Shown: positions 29,470 to 38,342, numbered from the stretch's first letter. The stretch: DNA of 54,534 nt from an uncultured Chlamydiae bacterium (GCA_903824495.1 CAIJXB010000045.1:1-54534); one strand, 5' to 3'. The notes: generated from the sequence alone by a model not told the origin. Numbers and translations are program-made.

Positions 29470-30186
29470 ATGAGTAGACCTCTTTATAAAAGAGTGCTCT
29501 TAAAATTGTCTGGTGAAGCTCTTATGGGCAGCCAGACTTTTGGTGTAGAGCACAAAGCTTGCGAGCACATCGCAAAAGCAATTAAAGAGGTCTATTCTCT
29601 CGGTCTAGAAATGGCCATAGTAGTAGGAGGAGGCAACATTTTCAGGGGCTCTCAAGCTCGTGATTTTGGTTTTTCAAGAACTCCAGCAGACCACATCGGG
29701 ATGCTAGCTACAACAATCAATGGTCTTGTATTACAACAATCTTTAACGGCTCTTGGCGTAGAGAGTCGTGTCATGAGTGCTCTCAGTGATGCTGTGGTCG
29801 AAAAGTACATCTGGGGACATGCTATGCACTGTCTGCAAAAAGGGGAGATTCCTATTTTTGTGGGCGGAACAGGCAATCCTTATTTCACAACAGACACAGC
29901 AGCAGCTCTTAGAGCTAGCGAAATTCACGCAGAAATTTTACTCAAAGCAACAAAAGTAGATGGAATCTATAGCGATGATCCTCGCAAAAATAAAGATGCG
30001 ATCAAATATCCTTCCCTTTCCTATACTGAAGCTTTAACAAAAAAATTAAACGTCATGGATGCTACTGCAATTGCTCTTTGCAGAGAAAATCAAATCCCGA
30101 TCTATGTATTTGACTTGTTTGAAGATGGGGCTTTGAAAAGAGCGATCTGTAGTAGAGAAGGCGGAACACTGGTTACTGGAGACTAA
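29470..30186 (+). CDS. pyrH: UMP kinase
   Basis: Uridylate kinase phosphorylates UMP to UDP for pyrimidine nucleotide and RNA synthesis in the cytosol. It belongs to the amino-acid-kinase fold. Diagnostic segments are [12 protein letters not shown] (phosphate loop), [48 protein letters not shown] and [10 protein letters not shown]. The 238 residues match the family. AAAGGA lies 7 bases before the ATG. It sits 15 bases after tsf and 5 bases before frr, as in Chlamydia. Confidence 0.97.
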   Translation: MSRPLYKRVLLKLSGEALMGSQTFGVEHKACEHIAKAIKEVYSLGLEMAIVVGGGNIFRGSQARDFGFSRTPADHIGMLATTINGLVLQQSLTALGVESRVMSALSDAVVEKYIWGHAMHCLQKGEIPIFVGGTGNPYFTTDTAAALRASEIHAEILLKATKVDGIYSDDPRKNKDAIKYPSLSYTEALTKKLNVMDATAIALCRENQIPIYVFDLFEDGALKRAICSREGGTLVTGD

Positions 30187-30191
30187 TTATT

Positions 30192-30746
30192 ATGGCAAAT
30201 GCAGCAGATGAAGCTAAAACAAAAATGATAGGGGCAATTGAGCACTTTAAGCAAGAGCTCAAAAATTTAAGAACAGGAAGGGCCAACCCTTCTATTCTAG
30301 ATCATGTAACGGTCGAAGTGTATGGATCAATGATGCGTCTTAAGGAACTTGCGAACGTCACAGCTCCTGAGGCAAGAATGCTTCTGATAACACCCTTCGA
30401 TCCTCAGACAGCCGGCGCTATCAGCAAGGGGATCGAAAAGGCCAACTTGAACTTGCAACCTATTTTAGATGGACACGTCGTTCGAATCTCAATTCCTCCT
30501 ATGGATGAATCCACTAGAAAAGAAATGGTCAAGATTGGTAAAAAGAAAGTTGAGGAAACGAAAATCGTAGTTCGTGAGATCCGCCGTAAGTACAATGAGC
30601 AAGTCCGTAAGGAGAAGGCTGATGGGGATTTAACAGAAGATCTCATGAAGAAATTCGAAAAAAACATCCAAGAGTACACAGACCAGTACTGCAAGGAAGT
30701 CGACACTTTGATGAATACGAAAGAAAAAGAAATAATGACAGTTTAA
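30192..30746 (+). CDS. frr: Ribosome recycling factor
   Basis: RRF splits post-termination ribosomes together with EF-G. The N-terminal helix has [18 protein letters not shown], then [16 protein letters not shown]. The C-terminal helical domain holds [18 protein letters not shown] and RREIRR-type basic patches, here [16 protein letters not shown]. Length is 184, against about 180-185 in the family. It is the last gene of the ribosomal/pyrimidine operon; a separate tRNA pair follows. Confidence 0.97.
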   Translation: MANAADEAKTKMIGAIEHFKQELKNLRTGRANPSILDHVTVEVYGSMMRLKELANVTAPEARMLLITPFDPQTAGAISKGIEKANLNLQPILDGHVVRISIPPMDESTRKEMVKIGKKKVEETKIVVREIRRKYNEQVRKEKADGDLTEDLMKKFEKNIQEYTDQYCKEVDTLMNTKEKEIMTV

Positions 30747-30749
30747 TAC

Positions 30750-30779
30750 TTGCAGAAAAATCCCCGGCTGGAGTACTAT
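30750..30779 (+). promoter_or_regulatory. Predicted promoter of the tRNA-Glu/tRNA-Lys pair
   Basis: TTGCAG (30750-30755) and TACTAT (30774-30779) are 18 bases apart and lie 25 bases before the tRNA-Glu 5' end. The position suits a tRNA promoter. Read-through from frr remains possible because no terminator separates them. Confidence 0.4.
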
Positions 30780-30803
30780 GTAGCCACTTTAACGAATGAA
30801 CCT

Positions 30804-30878
30804 GGCCCCATCGTCTAGTCTGGCCTAGGACACCAGATTTTCATTCTGATAACAGGGGTTCGAATCCCCTTGGGGTCA
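30804..30878 (+). tRNA. tRNA-Glu (anticodon TTC)
   Basis: Acceptor GGCCCCA pairs with TGGGGTC (one G-U pair), discriminator A at 30878. The anticodon loop TTTTCAT gives TTC. The T arm is AGGGG-TTCGAAT-CCCCT. The first anticodon-stem pair is a C-A mismatch, the only irregularity. CCA is not encoded. Confidence 0.92.
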
Positions 30879-30886
30879 ATATCAAA

Positions 30887-30959
30887 GAGACTTTAGCTCA
30901 GTCGGTAGAGCATCTCACTTTTAATGAGAGGGTCGATGGTTCGAATCCATCAAGTCTCA
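30887..30959 (+). tRNA. tRNA-Lys (anticodon TTT)
   Basis: Acceptor GAGACTT pairs with AAGTCTC, discriminator A. The anticodon stem TCTCA/TGAGA encloses CTTTTAA with anticodon TTT. The T loop is TTCGAAT. It lies 8 bases after tRNA-Glu, so both are probably one transcript ending at the terminator at 30997. Confidence 0.94.
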
Positions 30960-30996
30960 AACTTTCAACTTACATTATTACTAGGCAATAAGTAGA

Positions 30997-31028
30997 AGAC
31001 AAAGCAGGAAACTGCTTTGTCTTTTTTC
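30997..31028 (+). terminator. Rho-independent terminator after the tRNA pair
   Basis: A perfect 11-bp stem (AGACAAAGCAG / CTGCTTTGTCT) with a GAAA tetraloop is followed directly by TTTTT. It ends plus-strand transcription from the rpsB-frr and tRNA region before the convergent permease gene. Confidence 0.92.
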
Positions 31029-31046
31029 ATTAGGTTAAGAGTGATT

Positions 31047-32453
31047 TCAATACTCAGCCTTTTCTAGGCATGAGCTCATAGCTGATTTTTTCTGATAACG
31101 ATAGAAAAAAAATAGAGGACTGAGCGCTAAGATGTTTCCTGTGCAGATCATGAATAAATAACGGAGATTCCCTCCTGTATTGATGTTCTCAGGGGGAAAG
31201 AAGCTAAGCAAGATCGTTGAAAGACACCCTATGATGCCAAGAGAAGCAACTGTCCATATTCCAAGAGTTTTACCAGGTATTTTGAATGAGTCAGCTCTCT
31301 TTGTTGCACTATAGTGTAGTTTAATCCCTGTGCAAAACATCAGAACATACATGAGCATGTATAGCTCTGTACTAAGAGCTGTAAAAAACCAATAAAACGC
31401 ATTGATATTGGGCTCTAGTAGAAAAACAAGGCAGAAGAGGCTGACTAAGATTGCTTGCGCAAGCAAGATATTAGATGGCACTCCTGCCTTATTTTTTTGC
31501 ATAAAAGGTTTTGGGAGAAATCCGAATTCTGCAGCGTGGAGTAGCCCTTTTGCAGGAGAGATCAACCAATTGATCATGGTGCCAATAGAGCCAATTACGA
31601 TCAGCAAGGTCATGATGGGTGTTAAAGCGCTGAGTCCAAAGGCATGGAAGAAGCCATTAAATACCTGCATGATTCCTGAAACAAGGAGAATATCTGATCC
31701 TGGAAGTACAACCCCAATAGAAAGAGATCCGAGAAGCATGGATAAAAAGATGAAAACGCCGGCAAGAAGAATGGCTTTGGGGAAATTCTTCTGTGGATTG
31801 CGAATGTCTGACACATGAACCCCAGAAAGTTCCATCCCTAAAAAAGAGGCCATGATCGCGATGAGTGAAATCCAACTCGTAGATTGATCAAGCGGAGGGA
31901 TAAGAGACTTTAAGTTCATCTCGATTTGAAGGGGATGTCCCTTTAAAACCCAAATCGCTCCAAGCGTGATCAAGAAAATCAGTGGGACAATTGTTCCAAT
32001 TGTCGCACATATGTTGTTAACAAGGGCAGATACGCTAATACCTTTCATGTTGATCAAGGTTAGGCCCCAGAAAATGGAGAGGATGCACGAGATCAAATAC
32101 ACTTTATTTTGTGCAAGAGCCGGATCGATTAAATAGGTGAGAGTTCCTGCAATGAAAGAAAGCATTGTTGGGTACCAGATCATTGTATTGATCCACTGCA
32201 ACCAAATGGCTGCCATTGCCCATTTTTTTCCAAAGGCTGTATTGACCCATTGGTAAACACCACCCTTATCAGGAAATGCAGAGGCAAGTTCAGCAGTGAG
32301 TAGCGATGTTGGGATAAGAAAGAAAATGGCAGAAAATACAAAGAAAAAAATAGTAGAGCTGCCAAAAAGAGCAGCTCCTGGAAGATTTTTCATATTGTCA
32401 ATCGATGCAATAATAAGAATGATAAGAGGGATGAGCGAGAGTTTTTTATTCAT
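31047..32453 (-). CDS. Amino-acid permease, APC superfamily (GadC/XasA-like antiporter)
   Basis: This 468-residue inner-membrane transporter has about 12 hydrophobic helices. The first carries the APC helix-1 signature region (LIILIIASIDNMKNLPGAALFG), then TAELASAFPDKGGVYQWV, which is diagnostic of amino-acid/polyamine permeases. Motifs such as ELSGVHVSDIRNPQKNFPKA (helix 6 and following loop) point to the glutamate/GABA-antiporter-like branch. Chlamydiaceae also encode a member annotated XasA/GadC. Substrate cannot be fixed from sequence. The start overlaps the end of dapF by 8 bases, so it is the last gene of an unknown - dapF - permease operon. This could mean import of an amino acid that feeds or balances the diaminopimelate pathway; that is inference. 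Confidence 0.9.
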   Translation of the reverse strand: MNKKLSLIPLIILIIASIDNMKNLPGAALFGSSTIFFFVFSAIFFLIPTSLLTAELASAFPDKGGVYQWVNTAFGKKWAMAAIWLQWINTMIWYPTMLSFIAGTLTYLIDPALAQNKVYLISCILSIFWGLTLINMKGISVSALVNNICATIGTIVPLIFLITLGAIWVLKGHPLQIEMNLKSLIPPLDQSTSWISLIAIMASFLGMELSGVHVSDIRNPQKNFPKAILLAGVFIFLSMLLGSLSIGVVLPGSDILLVSGIMQVFNGFFHAFGLSALTPIMTLLIVIGSIGTMINWLISPAKGLLHAAEFGFLPKPFMQKNKAGVPSNILLAQAILVSLFCLVFLLEPNINAFYWFFTALSTELYMLMYVLMFCTGIKLHYSATKRADSFKIPGKTLGIWTVASLGIIGCLSTILLSFFPPENINTGGNLRYLFMICTGNILALSPLFFFYRYQKKSAMSSCLEKAEY

Positions 32454-33210
32454 AAAAAGCAGGTCCTTTTAATTCAATTCCATCAGGTTGTAGTAAAATT
32501 TCTAAAAGTCCTCCTGGAGTCTGGACGGGAACTTTTCCTGAAGGCTGATAAAATGCTGAGCACGCAGAGGAACCCGTTCCACAAGATCTAGTCAATCTTT
32601 GAACGCCACGTTCGTATGTTTTTACAAAAAGTGTTCCATCCTCAAGGACGTGATAAGCATTTAAGTTGATGCCATGAGGAAAAAGCTCTCTATTTTGGTT
32701 GAGCTCTTTGCCAAGAGCAAACAGATCTTCATCGCTCATCTCTTTGTGCATGACCAGGTGAGGCTCTAACACTTCTACATAGCATAGGGGATCTCCTCGC
32801 TTGAACAAGCTTGGGTTTGTTATAAAAGTTTCATTCAGTTTGAATTCAGCAGAGGGAAGCAAGACGGAATAGAGACCATTTCCATAGCTTTTCAAAAGAT
32901 GGTTCCCTTGTTTGGTTTGTAAGTAAAAGTTTTGGATGTGAGGATATTTATTAACCAGATAGGCAGCGCAGGCTCTTGCACCATTTCCGCAAAACTCACC
33001 TAAAGCTCTGTCACATCCAAGCACCACCATCCGTGTATAAAAAGCATCCTCTATTAGATGGCCCGCTGTTAAGATCAGAGCGTCATCTCGACCTTCTTTT
33101 TCAAGGAAGCTGTGAGCTTCTTCTAAAAAAGCATATTCAAGAGAAGTGCTTTCTAAGCAGTCATAGAGAATAAAGGTGTTTTGACAAGCTTCTGCAAGGT
33201 AATAGTTCAT
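32446..33210 (-). CDS. dapF: Diaminopimelate epimerase
   Basis: This enzyme converts L,L- to meso-diaminopimelate for peptidoglycan and lysine synthesis. Both catalytic cysteines are present: C74 in EFCGNGARACA and C210 in RSCGTGSSAC. The two pseudo-symmetrical halves are recognisable. Length is 254, slightly below the usual 265-280; the N-terminus (MNYYLAEACQNTFILYD) matches the family start pattern (F.K..G.GNDF.) only loosely. Its ATG overlaps the TGA of the upstream gene (ATGA), and its end overlaps the permease start by 8 bases. Translational coupling across all three genes is likely. Confidence 0.94.
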   Translation of the reverse strand: MNYYLAEACQNTFILYDCLESTSLEYAFLEEAHSFLEKEGRDDALILTAGHLIEDAFYTRMVVLGCDRALGEFCGNGARACAAYLVNKYPHIQNFYLQTKQGNHLLKSYGNGLYSVLLPSAEFKLNETFITNPSLFKRGDPLCYVEVLEPHLVMHKEMSDEDLFALGKELNQNRELFPHGINLNAYHVLEDGTLFVKTYERGVQRLTRSCGTGSSACSAFYQPSGKVPVQTPGGLLEILLQPDGIELKGPAFYE

Positions 33211-34031
33211 GATAGGGGACTCTTTATTTGTAGGGTTGTGATTTCAGATTTTATGTGAAATTCTCCAGAAATAGAGTAAAACTGACCAAGCTGCTTTGCG
33301 AAGTTTCCAGTTGATGAATAGATGTCTTTGTAGAGTTCAGGATAAAAGTTGGTGCTGGTTTTGCAGGGGGTGAAAGTTTTTCCTGAAATGGAATGAACAA
33401 AATCAGTCCCTTCTAAAACTCTGACGCTTTCTCCGAGTTTAATGGCATTCATGAAAAATTCTGCTGTTTGACACATGCTTAAATATCCTTTTTCGCTGTT
33501 AAAAAATGCGGCCTGTGAGTCTGTAAATCCCCCGTACGTAAGTAAATGCTGTTTCAAAGTCCCTTCTTTTAAGACGAAATCCACAGCAAGCGTTTCTTTA
33601 AATTTTTTATGGATCCCTTGTGCATTTTTAGAGGCGTCTTTAGAGGGTTTGTCTGCTGTGAGAAAAGAGCAAACGGCATTCTCAGAATTTTCGATGTTGC
33701 TATGAGCATAGTAGAGTGTAGGGTGCTGCAAATCCAAAGCACATATGTGTGACGTTTGATCACTTTTTGCAAGCAGTAGTGGAGTTACTTTTTTTGCAAA
33801 GTTAAAATCTGACCCAATAAAAAGATGGTTAGAAAGGGTTGCTAGGCTAGATCCATTTTTTGTAAATACATCATAGATCTCAGTGTCAGTGGCAGAGCCT
33901 CCTTGGCAGAAGGTGAACTGTTTGTTGTCTGCGATGTTGGATTTTTCATCATAAAATTGGATGTTTAATTCATAGGCGCTTTCATGCAACTTGGTCACAT
34001 GAAAGGATGATGAGGAAATGGATAAACTCAT
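33207..34031 (-). CDS. Unknown protein, first gene of the dapF operon
   Basis: This 274-residue protein is not recognised. I start it at the ATG at 34031 because AAGGAG lies 6 bases before it; an in-frame start at 34094 is possible but has no such site. There is no signal peptide or membrane segment. The sequence begins Ser-rich (MSLSISSSSFHVTKLHES). It has mixed alpha/beta character with short segments such as YELNIQFYDE, FTFCQGGSATDTEIYDVF and LATLSNHLFIG. It looks like a soluble cytosolic or effector-like protein. The 4-base overlap with dapF argues for coupled expression, though not for a shared pathway. A perfect hairpin lies in its presumed leader. Confidence 0.75.
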   Translation of the reverse strand: MSLSISSSSFHVTKLHESAYELNIQFYDEKSNIADNKQFTFCQGGSATDTEIYDVFTKNGSSLATLSNHLFIGSDFNFAKKVTPLLLAKSDQTSHICALDLQHPTLYYAHSNIENSENAVCSFLTADKPSKDASKNAQGIHKKFKETLAVDFVLKEGTLKQHLLTYGGFTDSQAAFFNSEKGYLSMCQTAEFFMNAIKLGESVRVLEGTDFVHSISGKTFTPCKTSTNFYPELYKDIYSSTGNFAKQLGQFYSISGEFHIKSEITTLQIKSPLS

Positions 34032-34067
34032 AAGTAGCTCCTTTTTTTTAGTTATAAAGTTTAAATG

Positions 34068-34087
34068 AGCAGGAGGGCTCTCCTGCT
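34068..34087. promoter_or_regulatory. Perfect hairpin in the leader of the dapF operon
   Basis: AGCAGGAG and CTCCTGCT form an 8-bp stem with a 4-base loop, about 30 bases upstream of the ribosome site for the gene starting at 34031. No T-run follows on either strand, so it is not a canonical terminator. It may act as an RNA control or stability element. Confidence 0.4.
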
Positions 34088-34127
34088 GTGACAACCTGCA
34101 AAAGCCTTCCTTTTGAATGGGGCGATT

Positions 34128-34170
34128 GCATAAATAATCACATTTTATGACTTTATTCTACTATTTATGC
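34128..34170. promoter_or_regulatory. Dyad symmetry between argR and the dapF operon, possible operator
   Basis: GCATAAATA (34128-34136) and TATTTATGC (34162-34170) are perfect inverted arms 25 bases apart in AT-rich DNA. ArgR boxes in other bacteria are AT-rich imperfect palindromes, so autocontrol by the adjacent ArgR is conceivable. The match to the known box is weak. Confidence 0.3.
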
Positions 34171-34194
34171 GATTTTCATGAAATAAAATTCACG

Positions 34195-34219
34195 CCAGCA
34201 GAGCGTAAGACTCTGCTGG
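34195..34219 (-). terminator. Putative terminator hairpin of argR
   Basis: CCAGCAGAG and CTCTGCTGG form a perfect 9-bp stem with a 7-base loop, 49 bases past the argR stop. On the minus strand an AT-rich stretch follows rather than a clean T-run, so termination strength is uncertain. Confidence 0.5.
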
Positions 34220-34268
34220 TAAATGATTAAAAAGATTTCTTTGTTGAATAAATATTCAGAAAAAACGA

Positions 34269-34739
34269 CTATTTTTTCAGGATTTCTTTGATTTCTGCTA
34301 GGATTTTTTGAATATTTTTGACCGATTTGGGGGCGACGAAAATGGTGTCGTCCCCAGCAATTGATCCTAAGATTTGGGTTGAAATTTGATTGTAGTCAAG
34401 AACTCTAGCAACCATGGATGCGGAGCCGGGACTTGTGAAGATCACAACGAGGGATTCATTGGCAACGATGTCGAGAATAAGATCTCTTAGGGGGGTGTTC
34501 ATAGAAGGCGGGCCCGGTTCTCTAGGAAGAGAATACACCGTTTCATCGCGCTCATTGACGACCTTGATAGCACCAATTTTGCGAAGAAGCCGAGAGGCTT
34601 TGGATTGATTGACATCGTAGCCCAGCTTTTCAAGGGCAATACAAATCTCTTCTTGTGTGCTGGCTTGCCGGCTCATAAGAAGAGATCTCAGTGCCTCTCC
34701 AAGTGTTTCAGAATGTTCATCTTCTTTTTTTTTGAACAT
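34269..34739 (-). CDS. argR: Arginine repressor ArgR
   Basis: This is a hexameric arginine-dependent transcription regulator of 156 residues. The N-terminal winged helix-turn-helix (residues ~10-75) contains the recognition segment QSKASRLLRKIG (45-56). The C-terminal oligomerisation/arginine-binding domain holds GSIAGDDTIFVAP (125-137) with the Asp pair D130/D131 that contacts arginine. Length matches the family. AAGGA lies 9 bases before the ATG. It lies 64 bases downstream of the autotransporter gene on the same strand, with a hairpin after its own stop. The sequence between it and the next operon is rich in inverted repeats. Confidence 0.95.
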   Translation of the reverse strand: MFKKKEDEHSETLGEALRSLLMSRQASTQEEICIALEKLGYDVNQSKASRLLRKIGAIKVVNERDETVYSLPREPGPPSMNTPLRDLILDIVANESLVVIFTSPGSASMVARVLDYNQISTQILGSIAGDDTIFVAPKSVKNIQKILAEIKEILKK

Positions 34740-34803
34740 GTTTTTACATCCTTTTAAAAATCATTTAGACCAATGTAACAAAGTCATCTTGGCTTCGCAA
34801 TCA

Positions 34804-37800
34804 TTAAAAAGCATATCCAATCTGTCCACCAAGGCTATTAGAGCTGTAGTTTCCTCTAAACTCTCCATTGTAGTAAAGATCAAAGACAAGAGCGTCTTTA
34901 AGCATAAAGCCAGTGACTGCAAGCCCTGGAGCAAAAAGGTTTCTGCTAGGGAAGTATCCATGGATGGTAAAAACATCCTCTGCACCAGTAAATCTCACAT
35001 CAAAGCTATTTCCTCTAACCCGTTTTTCTCTCACCCAAGAAAATTTAGGAGAAAGGATCCACTTCGAGGAGCAAAAGCAATAGCATTTAGCAAATTGAAG
35101 ACCGAGCTCATTGCGCACCATGATAGCATTTTTCTTTGAGACGGTAAGCTCCCAATCGCCAGCGTTATGCTCGGAGTAACTTCTCTCTGTTTGAGTGATG
35201 TAATCACAGCTATCAAACGGACGAATTGCAAGCCCTTGGTAGTTTAGATTAAGACCAATGTCTAAGTGTGAAAGAAGTTGATTGCCCCCGTGGCTATTTT
35301 TAGCTGTAAGATTTACTGTTCCATATTCAATGTGTCTATCTGCACTATATTCGCTCCAGCTTCCGATTACAGATGCATTCGCATAAAAGATCTTATCTCC
35401 TAAAGAAGAGAGGTAAATTCCTGCGTAGCCTGTGCTAATATCTCCGGTTCCTTTTCCATCTTTGAAGTGAAGGTGAGAGTGTGTATAGGCGCCGATGGCT
35501 CCTCCATAAAAATACCCTCCAAATGCGGCATCAATACCAGTGACTACTCCGCCAGTGTTCGTGCGGTATCCTGTAAGGGGTCCATAGGAATTAGTTACGT
35601 TGTCTTGGATTAATGTATCGCCGATGCCACCTGCCCAAGTGGTGATGAGTTTTTTATTCTTTTCACAGCATTTTTTATCTTCAGCTTCAAAGTTGTCGCG
35701 TAAAAGACAATTTTCCATGTCGAGTTCGTTCAGCATTCTTTGAGTTACTGATTCTCTAACACGAAGAGCATTATTTTCTTGAGAGATGGCCATCCCTTTT
35801 AGCTGAGCAGGATGCAATTGATTAAGAGCATAATTAAGACCCGGCTCTGTAGTAAAAGGAATCAAACTGCCAAGCAAATAGGGGATTTCTAGATCTGAAA
35901 CGTCTAAAGGTGTTCCAGCTTGTAGCGCAGCGGTCAGCTCTGCTCGGTTGTGGATAATTGAGGCTTGTAAAGCCTTCGAAACCTGAATTGGATTAACTTT
36001 AGTCGGTAAGCCAATAGATGATTGCAGCGTAAGAATCACTTCAGTTCCTGTGTAAGTAAGCCCCCCAAAGATAGAATTTACGTGGACACTATTAAATTCT
36101 CCTAGAATACTACCGCCTCTTAAGACAACTTGAGAGTAGCCTGTGTAAATCCCTGGTACGGATTCCAAGAAATAGACGGCTCCAGGATCGATTGTCACAG
36201 TGCCTGAAACATTTACTAGACCAATGTCCAACGTAGTAGCTAGTGTTACAAAATTGGAACCGCTTTCTAAGGTAAGATCTCCTGTAATCGTCAGAGTTCC
36301 TGTAGGGTTTCCTCCTTTGAGAGTTCCACCTGCTTGCACGATTGTACTGCCTACAGTTCCGATACCAGAAAGAACGCCTCCGGATGCAACAATAGGATCA
36401 GGGCTTGATGTAATATCACCATCGACAACTAAGAGTCCTGCATTTACATAGGTTTTTCCTGTGTAACTTGAAGTACCTGTTAAATACAAAGTACCTGCTC
36501 CTGCCTTAATCAAATTTCCAGAACCTGAGATATTACTAGGTATTGTAAGTCTTGTTCCAGTCACTGGAGAAAATGTTCCAGATCCTGTGGATCCAAGACT
36601 GACAGGAACGCTTCCGGTGGATAAAGTTGTTGTAGTAACAAGGACTCCAGTGTCTTGCACGGTTAAGCTTCCTGTATCACCAACGTCCAATATGTTAGCA
36701 ATAGAGAGATTTCCACCATTAATAGACGTTGTTCCTGCATAGGTATTATCTCCAGTTAGAACTAAAGTTCCGAGCCCTGTCTTTGTAAGAGAGGCTCCGA
36801 GTGCGCTGCCAGGGGTGTAAGATCCTCCTGCTGGAAGAGTAGATGCACTATCATCTCCGATAGTGCCGCTGATTGTTATACTTACACCTTCTGGTAGGTT
36901 AAAAATAAGAGGGGCTCCTGTCATAACAAAAATGTCTGTTGCTGCAGCTGTTCCGTCAGTGTCTCCATAGAAACCTGATCCCAAGCCCGCAGTTACACTA
37001 CTTCCTGTAATAGTCAAAGGTCCTGTAATGTTTAGAGAGCTAGAGAATGTACCCTCATAGGCCATGAAGATAGCGCCACCAAGTCCGGCTCCACCGCCGC
37101 TAGTGCTTCCCGCTCCAACTCCACCGACGCCGCCTCCTGAACCTTCAGCGCCACCGGCTCCAAAGCCTCCATTGCCTGCACGTCCGCCCTGCGAAGATCC
37201 TCCTCCTCCTCCAAATCCACCGTCTCCTCCTCTATCACCGGGCTGGCCACTTGCACCACCACCTCCACCACCGACACCTCCATTGCCTCCATGTCCATCA
37301 CCACTTCCGGCGCCTCCGCCTCCGCCTCCGAACCCACCATCGCCTCCGTCCCCGAGACCGTCACCGCCACCTGCGCCGCCGAAAGTAGGGGATCTCCCAC
37401 TGTCTCCCCCTCCGCCATCTCCGGAACCTCCTCCTCCGGCATTAGCTCCGCCGGTTCCTCCGTCACCATTTCCTCCATTTCCTCCTGCGGTTGCTCCATA
37501 ACCACCACCTGAAGAGCCTGAACTATCGTCGTTATTTCCTCCGTCTCCTCCAGGGCCTATTCCTCCTCCACCGGCTCCTGCAGAGCCGAAGGAAGCAGTC
37601 CCATCCCCTCCATTCCCACCTAACCCACCCCCTCCGGATTGTGAGCCGGCATCCGCATTACCCCCATTTCCTCCCATGCCACCACCACCGCCATTGTGGA
37701 AGAAGCCATTACTTGCTGTTGAATCTCCGCCTACGGCTTGGTTATTACTTAAAGTAAGGTTGGATAAGGACACGGCTGCGTCATAGATGAATACGCCTCC

Positions 37801-38265
37801 GCCGGCTCCAAGCCCACCTCCTCCAAGGGTTTGACCATTGCCTCCTGTAGCATTAGTATTTTGAATGGTCATATTTTGAATGGTGACATCACCTTGCCTT
37901 ACAAAAAAACCTCTAGTTACGGAGCCTCCATCTAAAATGATTTGTCCGGTTCCTGCAAGAGTGTTAGATCCATCGATGGTAAGCGTGTTGGTATTAGTAA
38001 GGTTGATGATCGGAAGCATATTCGTATATGCGATGGTGGGATCAGAGAGATTAAAACTCACGGTGTGAGTGCCAGGGGATGCGAATGAGTCGATGTTGAT
38101 CTGGTTTAATGTGTATCTTAAATCCCCTGGAGATCCTTGCGTAGTAGGACTGGTGTCGCCGCCGACTGTAACAACATAATCGGTTGCAGTTAGGTGTGAA
38201 GTCGTAAGTCCTAAGCAAAGTGTTGAAAAAATGATGCTGGTGAATTTTGAGCAGGCTTTATTCAT
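34804..38265 (-). CDS. Classical autotransporter with Gly-rich passenger (Pmp-like)
   Basis: This 1153-residue surface protein is secreted by the type Va route. A signal peptide (~1-27) is followed by a beta-helical stretch (DLRYTLNQIN, TLTIDGSNTLAG, VTIQNMTIQN). Residues ~145-400 are extremely Gly/Asn/Ala-rich (runs of GGNGG, GGGGFGGGGG). After this comes GLGGAIF, recalling the GGAI motif of chlamydial Pmp proteins. Two autotransporter-associated strand repeats follow (TLVLTGDNTYAGTTSINGG near 500 and TLYLTGTSSYTGKTYVNAG near 590). The last ~280 residues (from about 875) form the barrel, ending in the classical terminal aromatic (...GQIGYAF). GGAG lies 8 bases before the ATG. It is downstream of the CDP-ribitol gene and has its own predicted promoter. 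Confidence 0.9.
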   Translation of the reverse strand: MNKACSKFTSIIFSTLCLGLTTSHLTATDYVVTVGGDTSPTTQGSPGDLRYTLNQINIDSFASPGTHTVSFNLSDPTIAYTNMLPIINLTNTNTLTIDGSNTLAGTGQIILDGGSVTRGFFVRQGDVTIQNMTIQNTNATGGNGQTLGGGGLGAGGGVFIYDAAVSLSNLTLSNNQAVGGDSTASNGFFHNGGGGGMGGNGGNADAGSQSGGGGLGGNGGDGTASFGSAGAGGGGIGPGGDGGNNDDSSGSSGGGYGATAGGNGGNGDGGTGGANAGGGGSGDGGGGDSGRSPTFGGAGGGDGLGDGGDGGFGGGGGGAGSGDGHGGNGGVGGGGGGASGQPGDRGGDGGFGGGGGSSQGGRAGNGGFGAGGAEGSGGGVGGVGAGSTSGGGAGLGGAIFMAYEGTFSSSLNITGPLTITGSSVTAGLGSGFYGDTDGTAAATDIFVMTGAPLIFNLPEGVSITISGTIGDDSASTLPAGGSYTPGSALGASLTKTGLGTLVLTGDNTYAGTTSINGGNLSIANILDVGDTGSLTVQDTGVLVTTTTLSTGSVPVSLGSTGSGTFSPVTGTRLTIPSNISGSGNLIKAGAGTLYLTGTSSYTGKTYVNAGLLVVDGDITSSPDPIVASGGVLSGIGTVGSTIVQAGGTLKGGNPTGTLTITGDLTLESGSNFVTLATTLDIGLVNVSGTVTIDPGAVYFLESVPGIYTGYSQVVLRGGSILGEFNSVHVNSIFGGLTYTGTEVILTLQSSIGLPTKVNPIQVSKALQASIIHNRAELTAALQAGTPLDVSDLEIPYLLGSLIPFTTEPGLNYALNQLHPAQLKGMAISQENNALRVRESVTQRMLNELDMENCLLRDNFEAEDKKCCEKNKKLITTWAGGIGDTLIQDNVTNSYGPLTGYRTNTGGVVTGIDAAFGGYFYGGAIGAYTHSHLHFKDGKGTGDISTGYAGIYLSSLGDKIFYANASVIGSWSEYSADRHIEYGTVNLTAKNSHGGNQLLSHLDIGLNLNYQGLAIRPFDSCDYITQTERSYSEHNAGDWELTVSKKNAIMVRNELGLQFAKCYCFCSSKWILSPKFSWVREKRVRGNSFDVRFTGAEDVFTIHGYFPSRNLFAPGLAVTGFMLKDALVFDLYYNGEFRGNYSSNSLGGQIGYAF
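37060..37740 (-). repeat. Gly-rich, GC-rich low-complexity coding region
   Basis: This stretch encodes ~225 residues dominated by Gly with Asp, Asn, Ala and Ser. It is far richer in G+C than the surrounding AT-rich DNA because of GGN codons. It produces long spurious Pro-rich open frames on the opposite strand. Runs of near-repeats make it a likely site of length variation. Confidence 0.85.
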
Positions 38266-38301
38266 GGTGGAAACTCCATATATTTGGCGTATTAAAAATT
38301 A

Positions 38302-38330
38302 TTTATATAAGGGTGAAGGAAAAGAAACAA
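38302..38330 (-). promoter_or_regulatory. Predicted promoter of the Gly-rich autotransporter
   Basis: On the minus strand TTGTTT (38330-38325) and TATAAA (38307-38302) are exactly 17 bases apart, with the ATG 37 bases downstream of the -10. This suggests the autotransporter is transcribed apart from the upstream CDP-ribitol gene. Confidence 0.5.
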
Positions 38331-38342
38331 TGAGTTTGATTT

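Noticed and set aside
37064..37508. Pro-rich plus-strand ORF and acidic minus-strand ORF over the Gly-rich region
   Set aside because: Both arise from the GGN-codon run of the autotransporter read in other frames. The composition is extreme and there are no start signals.
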